NCBI GenBank assembly: GCA_937967535.1
Contig: CALCMV010000159.1
Span: 1 to 11,000 of the forward strand
Direction of reading: 5' to 3'
From: an uncultured Saprospiraceae bacterium
GTDB taxonomy: Bacteria > Bacteroidota > Bacteroidia > Chitinophagales > Saprospiraceae
DNA length: 11,000 nt
Position 1 is the first letter of the stretch. Each line of letters opens with the position of its first letter. The notes under the pieces were generated by a model. That model saw only the letters and a program-made list of their open reading frames with translations, searched no databases and was not told the origin of the DNA. This document shows positions 1 through 6,100 of this stretch, in pieces. Position numbers and translations under genes: made by a program.

Positions 1-156
1 TTACAGTAAATTATAAATAAAAATTATACTAAACATGGCGATTGAAATCGCCTGTACGAGTTCCCGGTCAGCCTGTAAAGCAGTCATTACGGGTTCATTC
101 GAAAAATTGATATTTTCCGAAATTTACCCCGTTTACAGTATGATACTCTAAAACAA
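1..156. other. Non-coding end of window with a small hairpin
   Basis: No credible reading frame is present on either strand. GGCGAT (37-42) and ATCGCC (47-52) form a perfect 6-bp stem around the loop TGAA. The octamer TTACAGTA occurs at 1-8 and again at 133-140. Positions 107-130 are nearly repeated at 8960-8983. The stretch looks like intergenic repeat sequence, and its function is unknown. Confidence 0.5.
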
Positions 157-192
157 AAAAACCTACCCATGCCAAAGCACAGATAGGTTTTT
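157..192 (-). terminator. Intrinsic terminator, probably bidirectional, after the M48-like lipoprotein gene
   Basis: AAAAACCTA (157-165) pairs perfectly with TAGGTTTTT (184-192), and an inner TGC/GCA pair (170-172 with 177-179) sits in the 18-nt loop. On the minus strand the stem is followed by a run of seven T. The hairpin lies about 70 nt past the stop codon of the minus-strand gene that ends at 265. The plus strand also has a T run after the stem, so it could stop transcription from either side. Confidence 0.7.
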
Positions 193-264
193 ATAAATAT
201 TTTTAATTAGAATGATGGTCGCCTCTATGCTTGAGGTAAAAGCGACAATCACATACGTTCAGAT

Positions 265-1050
265 TTATAGCTTAGTCAAAAATGCTTCGTAAGTATCCAT
301 CGGCATGGAGTCTAACGATGTACACTCATAAGCATTAATAGCACCTAATCGCGTATCCAAATCTCCATTAGGATGAGTATCTATCCAAGTGATGTTATGA
401 TTTCTTAAAAACCAATGGAGTGATGCGGCATCATAACCTTTTTCGCAAGCGAGGTCGAGCATAAAATCATCTGCTTCTTTTGCGCTATTCTGGTCAAATG
501 GTTGATTGTACAAAGTATTGAGCAATTCTTCGGCAGTCTCGACAGTAGAGTCGAGTGCGAGGTCGAGGAGGAGTTGCAGACCGAAATTGTCCTGCAATTT
601 TTTACTCACAAAGCCCTTGTCGGCATAAGCAATTTCATTGGCTAAAAAGTGCATAAAAGTCGCTTCCGAATTTATGCTTTTGAGCAATCCCGTATCAAAA
701 TAAATGTAACCGCCGGGCGTAGTAAAGGCATTTGTGCCATCGTCGTTGTCAATAATATGTATACTCCAGTCGTAGTCATTGCGATGCGTCAGGAGTGCGC
801 TATTTGTGATGAGGTTGATATAGCTGTCAAGGTGTTCGTAGGCATCTGCATACTCATCTTGGTCCAGTATCTCGTAAGCATCATTATTTGTAATGAGGTT
901 GAGAATACGGTCAGCAATATTTCGCCTATCCTCCACAGTCAATTCTAATTGCGGAATCTCTATATCCGGACTGCAAGCACTAAAAAGCAATAAAGAAGTA
1001 CAAAAAAGAAATAATAGTTGTTTTGTCTTTAGCAGATAGTTGTGTAGCAT
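265..1050 (-). CDS. M48-family lipoprotein with degenerate zinc site (probable pseudo-peptidase)
   Basis: The product has 261 residues. Residues 8-25 form a lipoprotein signal ending in LFSAC, with Cys26 as the lipidation site, so it is predicted to be membrane-anchored on the periplasmic side. The body resembles M48 peptidases of the BepA/YfgC and Bacteroidota lipoprotein kind: NAFTTPGGYIYFDTGLL (107-123) matches their NAF-PGGYIY-TGL block, and GLQLLLDLAL (157-166) and a C-terminal THP (225-227) also fit. The zinc motif, normally GHEIAHAD, reads here ANEIAYAD (137-144). His1 is Asn138 and His2 is Tyr142, while the catalytic Glu139 is kept. Glu192 in KEADDF (191-196), the usual third ligand, is also kept. 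Loss of two zinc ligands argues against peptidase activity, so a chaperone-like or regulatory role is possible but unproven. asd lies 252 nt upstream on the same strand. No strong ribosome-binding site decides the start; the signal peptide supports this ATG. Confidence 0.85.
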   Translation of the reverse strand: MLHNYLLKTKQLLFLFCTSLLLFSACSPDIEIPQLELTVEDRRNIADRILNLITNNDAYEILDQDEYADAYEHLDSYINLITNSALLTHRNDYDWSIHIIDNDDGTNAFTTPGGYIYFDTGLLKSINSEATFMHFLANEIAYADKGFVSKKLQDNFGLQLLLDLALDSTVETAEELLNTLYNQPFDQNSAKEADDFMLDLACEKGYDAASLHWFLRNHNITWIDTHPNGDLDTRLGAINAYECTSLDSMPMDTYEAFLTKL

Positions 1051-1302
1051 GGAATAATGTTAGGTCTGGTAAGTAAGTTGTTGTACAACTTACTTTTGTA
1101 TATACCCTTAAAAGAGTACTGTTCAAATTATTTACAGGTGTTCCGAATTAGCATTGAGTTGGGGTCAAAAAGTATGCCATGTATCAGTGTCAAATTTCAA
1201 ATTATAAACGCAAATTTCAATATAAAATATAGTATGAACGCATATTTGAAAAGAGACTTGCAAGTTAGTCATAACTTGTTAGATTCGGCTTCAAACTTAA
1301 AC
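1051..1302. other. Spacer between asd and the lipoprotein gene, with an inverted repeat and short direct repeats
   Basis: AAGTAAGTTG (1071-1080) and CAACTTACTT (1086-1095) are perfect inverted arms around TTGTA, just upstream of the lipoprotein start. This could be an operator or a leader hairpin. CAAATTTCAA occurs twice 20 bp apart (1191-1200, 1211-1220). A 14-mer starting AACGCA recurs 30 bp apart (1207-1220, 1237-1250) with two differences. CAAGTT/AACTTG (1261-1278) is a weak stem just past asd without a convincing T tract. A plus-strand frame of 90 codons here lacks any recognisable feature. Confidence 0.5.
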
Positions 1303-2322
1303 TTATTTTGTCACAAGTTCGACATTTGAATGTAAAAGTTCATTTTCCATCAAATATTGAGCAATCTGTACGGCATTGGTAGCGGCACCTTTACGAAGAT
1401 TATCTGATACTATCCACATATTCAAGGACTTAGGTTGAGAAAAATCCCTTCGCAAACGCCCGACAAATACATCGTCCTTATTTTTACTGTACAGTGGCAT
1501 CGGATAAATATTGTTTTTAAAATCATCCTGAACTGTCACACCCGGCGCGTTTTCGAGCAGTGTTTTGACTTCTTCCAAATCAAATTCGCGTTCAAGCTCT
1601 ACATTCACACTCTCCGAATGACCGCCGTACACCGGCACACGCACTACGGTAGCTGTAATCTGCATATCCGGCGCACCGAGTATTTTGCGTGTTTCATTCA
1701 CCAGTTTGACTTCTTCGGTCGTATAGCCGTCTTCCTGAAAACTACCGCCATGCGGCAAGCAATTCAAATCAATCGGATGCGGATAAGCAGGGTCAGATGC
1801 CTGCGTATTGTTACGCTCTTCTTCCAATTGCCGGACAGCTTGCACCCCTGTACCTGTGACAGCCTGATACGTAGAAATTACCAATCTTTTGATGCCATAT
1901 TTTTGATGCAAAGGTGCCAATGCGACCACCATCTGAATGGTCGAACAATTCGGATTGGCGATGATTTTATCGTCTTGGGTCAAAAGATTTGCATTGATTT
2001 CGGGTACGATGAGTCGCTTATCATCGTGCATACGCCATGCCGACGAATTATCTACCACCGTAGTCCCTACGGCTGCAAATCGGGGGGCATATTCTTTTGA
2101 TGTACTGCCACCGGCAGAGAAAATCGCAATATCAGGACGCATCTCAATCGCATCATCCATACTAAGGACAGTATGTTCACGACCATTGAATGTTACCTTT
2201 TTTCCGACCGAACGGGCGGAGGCAACAGGTATAAATTCTGTGACAGGAAATTGATGTTCTTCCAGCACTTGGCGCATCACACCACCTACCAACCCTGTAA
2301 CACCTACTACGGCTATTTTCAT
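1303..2322 (-). CDS. asd: Aspartate-semialdehyde dehydrogenase
   Basis: This enzyme makes L-aspartate-4-semialdehyde from 4-aspartyl phosphate with NADPH, in the cytoplasm. It is the branch step towards lysine/diaminopimelate, threonine, methionine and isoleucine. The 339-residue length is usual for the family. The N-terminus MKIAVVGVTGLVGGVM carries the GxTGxVG nucleotide-binding loop (residues 7-13). SAGGSTSKEYAP (69-80) and VDNSSAWRM (90-98) are typical family blocks. The active-site nucleophile is Cys126 in NPNCSTIQM (123-131). TYQAVTGTG (151-159) follows, and His235 in RVPVYGGHSES (228-238) is the likely catalytic base. The C-terminus has DNLRKGAATNAVQIA (307-321). The ATG opens directly into the Rossmann strand, which fixes the start. 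The neighbouring lipoprotein gene has the same orientation, but the 252-nt gap makes cotranscription uncertain. No truncation or frameshift is seen. Confidence 0.97.
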   Translation of the reverse strand: MKIAVVGVTGLVGGVMRQVLEEHQFPVTEFIPVASARSVGKKVTFNGREHTVLSMDDAIEMRPDIAIFSAGGSTSKEYAPRFAAVGTTVVDNSSAWRMHDDKRLIVPEINANLLTQDDKIIANPNCSTIQMVVALAPLHQKYGIKRLVISTYQAVTGTGVQAVRQLEEERNNTQASDPAYPHPIDLNCLPHGGSFQEDGYTTEEVKLVNETRKILGAPDMQITATVVRVPVYGGHSESVNVELEREFDLEEVKTLLENAPGVTVQDDFKNNIYPMPLYSKNKDDVFVGRLRRDFSQPKSLNMWIVSDNLRKGAATNAVQIAQYLMENELLHSNVELVTK

Positions 2323-2335
2323 AAATTAATTTAGG

Positions 2336-2370
2336 TTGCGAGTTGCGGATTAGCGAGTCGCGAGTTGTTA
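2336..2370. repeat. Short imperfect GCGAGT-type repeats in the asd leader
   Basis: The motif GCGAGT recurs here: GCGAGTTGCG (2338-2347), then GCGAGTCGCGAGTTG (2353-2367). The stretch is GC-rich compared with the surrounding AT-rich spacer. It lies between the candidate asd promoter and the asd start codon, so it would be in the transcript leader. It may be degenerate intergenic repeat material; no function is evident. Confidence 0.4.
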
Positions 2371-2433
2371 TTATTTTGATACGCAAAATAATCTATAACT
2401 CCTTAAACCGGAACTCGGATTTAATAAGAATAA

Positions 2434-2467
2434 CAAATTTACTACGAATTATGATATTTTTTTCAAA
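2434..2467 (-). promoter_or_regulatory. Candidate Bacteroidota-type promoter of asd
   Basis: On the minus strand TTTG (2467-2464) is followed after 22 nt by TAAATTTG (2441-2434), an exact match to the Bacteroidota -7 consensus TAnnTTTG. The spacing is within the range reported for this promoter class. Transcription would start near 2428 and give a leader of about 105 nt. Such short motifs arise by chance in AT-rich DNA, so this is only a candidate. Confidence 0.35.
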
Positions 2468-2938
2468 AAAGAGAATGAGTTTTTTGGAAAATGCTAAGAA
2501 TAAGCACAAAAAAATATTTTTCTCACATTTCTACAAAATACATGACGACTAATTATATTGTTTTATGTCTTGTCTTACAATAAATTATCATGTCACAGAT
2601 AGTATTAAAGCATCTAAAATCTAGTTAAGATATTATAGAAAATTATTACGCGATTCTTTGCCTTGTTTAATTGAGAGAATTGAGTAAAACACTCTATTTA
2701 TATGGAAAAGAGTAATGTATTAAGTGCTTATCAATATAAATACAAATTTACATTTTATCTATTTACTATGGAAAATTGCACTATACATACTAAATTTTTT
2801 AGTTGTGATTATTTTAATTTGAATAAAAAATTGATTTAAAATTAATTATAAATTAAAATATTTAAAATTAATAATGAATTTAATTTCATAAAAAAATAAG
2901 TAATTCATTATAATTAATAAAAAAAATAATACTAAAGC

Positions 2939-3087
2939 AATGTCTTCGCCAAATTTTGGATTATGAATTTTGAATGACAAATGAATTTAAATTTTACTTT
3001 GTTTTTCACTGATAATTATAAATCAATAAATTAAATATTTTTTCATTCAAAATTTTTTATTCAAAATTCAAAATTGGCGAACACATT
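2939..3087. repeat. Long imperfect inverted repeat (about 149 bp), MITE-like
   Basis: The outer arms AATGTCTTCGCC (2939-2950) and GGCGAACACATT (3076-3087) match as inverted repeats at 11 of 12 positions. The match continues inward with small gaps: left arm to about 2976, right arm from about 3044, both built of TTTTGAAT/ATTCAAAA blocks. No gene lies inside. It could be a non-autonomous mobile element or a palindromic intergenic repeat. It ends 58 nt before the ATG at 3146. Confidence 0.5.
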
Positions 3088-3145
3088 ATAAAGTCGAGTA
3101 CATAAAAATGGAAAATACTAGTAAAAGGTATAATCATTTTTTTTC

Positions 3146-6100
3146 ATGCCTGACATCATCTTTAAAAATATCGTAAGCATGTTCACTTCTATTAATTGGT
3201 CTTATTTAGTCGAACAAAAAATCAAACACTGTATCATCTTCCTGACGATAATGATATGGGCATTACCCGCACAATCTCAGAAAATTGTTATCAACGAAAT
3301 CAATTATCGTTCTGTCGAAATACAGCAAGACATTGATTTCGTCGAACTATATAATGCAGAACCTGTAGCAGTCAACCTTTCCGGCTGGTCGCTGACAGAA
3401 GGTATTGCCTATGAGTTTCCGGCGGGTACGAGCATAGCTGCCGGCGGCTACTTAGTCGTTTGTGCCGACCCCTCTAGCTGCCAGTCTATACTGGGATTTT
3501 CGGGCGCAATAGGACCTTATGCCGGAGGTTTGAGTGGCAGAGGCGATGAGATTATATTACGCAGTAGCCTATTTGCAGAAATAGATAGGGTAGATTACAA
3601 AAGTTGGCAGGAATGGCCCAATGTCAGATACAACAACGATGGCGATAGCCCTGTCTCCATCCAAAAAATACATCCCGAACTGCCCGGTCATCATGGCGGA
3701 AGTTGGCAAGGACATATACCCACGCCCGGTGCCGTCAATTCAAATTATAATGCTAACTGGACAGATATTGCGGTCATCAAAAGTGTTTCTAAAACGCCGG
3801 ACAATCCCGTTTCCGGCGAAAATATGATGATAAGAGCAGAAATGGAAAATCTTGACTTATTATCCGGTCCGGCAATTTTAGAATTGCAGTATCAAATCGT
3901 AGAACCGGGAAGCTACATCCACAAGTCAGATGCTGCTTATAGTACCAACTGGATTTCAATTCCAATGTTGGACAATGGAACGGGAGGAGATTTTGAAGCA
4001 AATAATGGTATATATACTGCCTTGATTCCCGGCTCGATACAAGTCCACAGGCGATTAATTCGATACAGAGTAAAAGTATCTTCGCCTGCCTACGAAACCT
4101 TTTACCCTGACCAAAATCATAACGAAAGCAACTACGCTTACTACGTATACGATGGCTACCCGACCATCAATGGTTTTGATATTAATGCAGTCAATCCGAT
4201 ACAAGATGTGACGGTTATCACCGGAAGTGCAACGGCGGCAAGTTATATCGGTCCCGGCAACGGTGTTGATAATAACGGACAATATACAGGTTATGACTAT
4301 CTTGGCGAAGGCACACTCGTCTACAATGGCAAGGTCTATGACCACATTGCATTCCGACCACGCGGACGTACGAATGGTCGTTCAGCCCGCGTAAAACCGG
4401 GTGTCAAATTCAATCTCAATAATGAACGTAAAATCGCACCCGACAACGATTGCTTCGAAGAATATGAAGAAGAACAAGGGGCTTTTACACTCTCCGGTAC
4501 TTATGTCAATGACATCACTACACATGGGGCTACCGAATCTATCATACACAAAACCCTCAACCTGACGGGTGCTATGGGAAGGCATGTAGACTATACACAA
4601 CTTCGCGTAGTAGATGAGGTCAATGAAGATGGAAATGCCGGTGATTTTTGGGGCGTATTCTTGATTTTGGAAAATTATGACGGTGATTATTTGAAAGAAC
4701 ACGGACGACCGGATGGCAATATATGGCGGCACAAACGCTCCGGAGAACCTCCTCATCGAATGACTTATCAAGGTGATTTTCCCAATACAGATAATATCGG
4801 TGATTGGTCGAGCCATCATCCGAATTATGGAGGTTTTGTTGATAGATATTTACAACATACCCTTACTAATGCCTATTCCGATATACAACTTTTTATTAAT
4901 GATAAAATTGCCAATAATTTCTTTGCCAACGGTGCCAATAATTATGAAGGTAAACACGCACAACGAGAATATTATAATTCCGAAACAGGAAAATGGGTAG
5001 TTTGGTACGGCGATTATGATACCACCTTTGGAATGACCTATGATGATGGTACATTCTTCACGCGAAGTGAATCCCAACCGGATATTTCTGTAACATTGGT
5101 GCAAGATATGTCGGGAGTATGGACAGAATACCAGAATGAAATGCGCTCCGCATATGACCTGCTACTTAGTCAAGAGCAGGCTGATTTTTTGGTGGACATG
5201 GAAAGCCGAAAAATCTATGACCCCACAGCAGCTTATGATTGGACAGACCTTGACCATAGCAGATGGAATCAAACCTACGATTTGGGCAGTGTAGATGCAC
5301 ACATGGCATGGTACAAAACATGGTTTCAGGAGAGAGGTGATTTTCTGGCACAAGACACCATAGGCGGTTTTTATGACCCCGAAATCCCGGACACACCTAC
5401 CATAAGCCTTACAGGTAGTCCCGCATTGGACGATATGACATTTAGCAATTCTGATTTCAGTGACCCGCAGGGTGCGGGTACTTTTTCAGCCTTAGAATGG
5501 AGAGTAGGAGAGTGGAGCGACCCCTCAAATCCGTATTATGCCACTGTTTGCGACCCTATTTATGAGATAGAAACAGTATGGAGAAGCGGCGAAATTAATA
5601 CATTCTCCGGCTCATTTACCATTCCGCCGGAAGCACAACTCAAAGCCGGAAGAACCTACAAAATAAGGGTACGATACAAAGACAATACCGGCAGATGGAG
5701 TCATTGGAGCGCACCCGAATACGTTATTCCTACAGCGGCTATGCAAAATGTACCCAATATCGTTATCAATGAAATTATGTACAATCCGAAACGTGGCTGT
5801 GGCAATGAATTTATCGAAATTATCAATGCCGAAACCTACCCTGTTGATATCAGTGGTTTTGCATTTACGAATGGTATTCAATACCAATTTCCCAAAAATA
5901 AAATCATGCAGCCCGGTGAAATATTGGTACTTGCACAAGATAGTGTTCTATTTACACTCAAATACGGCTTCTCTCCTTTCGGAGATTTTAGCAGCTCGCT
6001 AAGTAATGATGGTGAAAGATTGCAACTATCAGGACCTTACAATGTCATAGCCGACTCACTTACTTACAATGACAGAAGACCCTGGGATGAAGCCCCCGAC

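Larger units (their letters stand above)
2371..3145. other. AT-rich non-coding spacer between divergent genes
   Basis: This divergent spacer should hold the promoters of asd (minus) and of the giant surface protein gene (plus). It is extremely AT-rich, especially 2800-2940. An imperfect AT-only hairpin pairs 2867-2880 with 2902-2918. The main structured element is the inverted repeat at 2939-3087. No tRNA, small gene or clear plus-strand promoter was found. Confidence 0.6.

Noticed and set aside
1257..1278. CAAGTT/AACTTG stem as the asd terminator
   Set aside because: The stem has only 6 bp and no good T tract follows on the minus strand, so termination here is not supported.
1057..1329. A 90-codon plus-strand frame in the spacer between the lipoprotein gene and asd
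   Set aside because: It overlaps the asd 3' end, lies in AT-rich repeat-containing DNA, and its product looks random.
1435..2100. A 221-codon open frame on the plus strand opposite asd
   Set aside because: It is wholly antisense to the well-supported asd gene, its translation has no domain-like features, and it is best explained by codon bias of the real gene.
2800..2940. Possible replication origin or iteron region in the AT-rich tract
   Set aside because: The tract is simply low-complexity; no DnaA-box cluster or regular iterons were seen and no replication gene is nearby.
3129..3134. TATAAT hexamer before the giant gene
   Set aside because: It is only 11 bp before the first ATG, has no -35 partner at a suitable distance, and Bacteroidota promoters use a different consensus.
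4382..4819. A 145-codon minus-strand frame inside the giant gene
   Set aside because: It lies opposite the CotH-like domain, whose motifs are clear on the plus strand.
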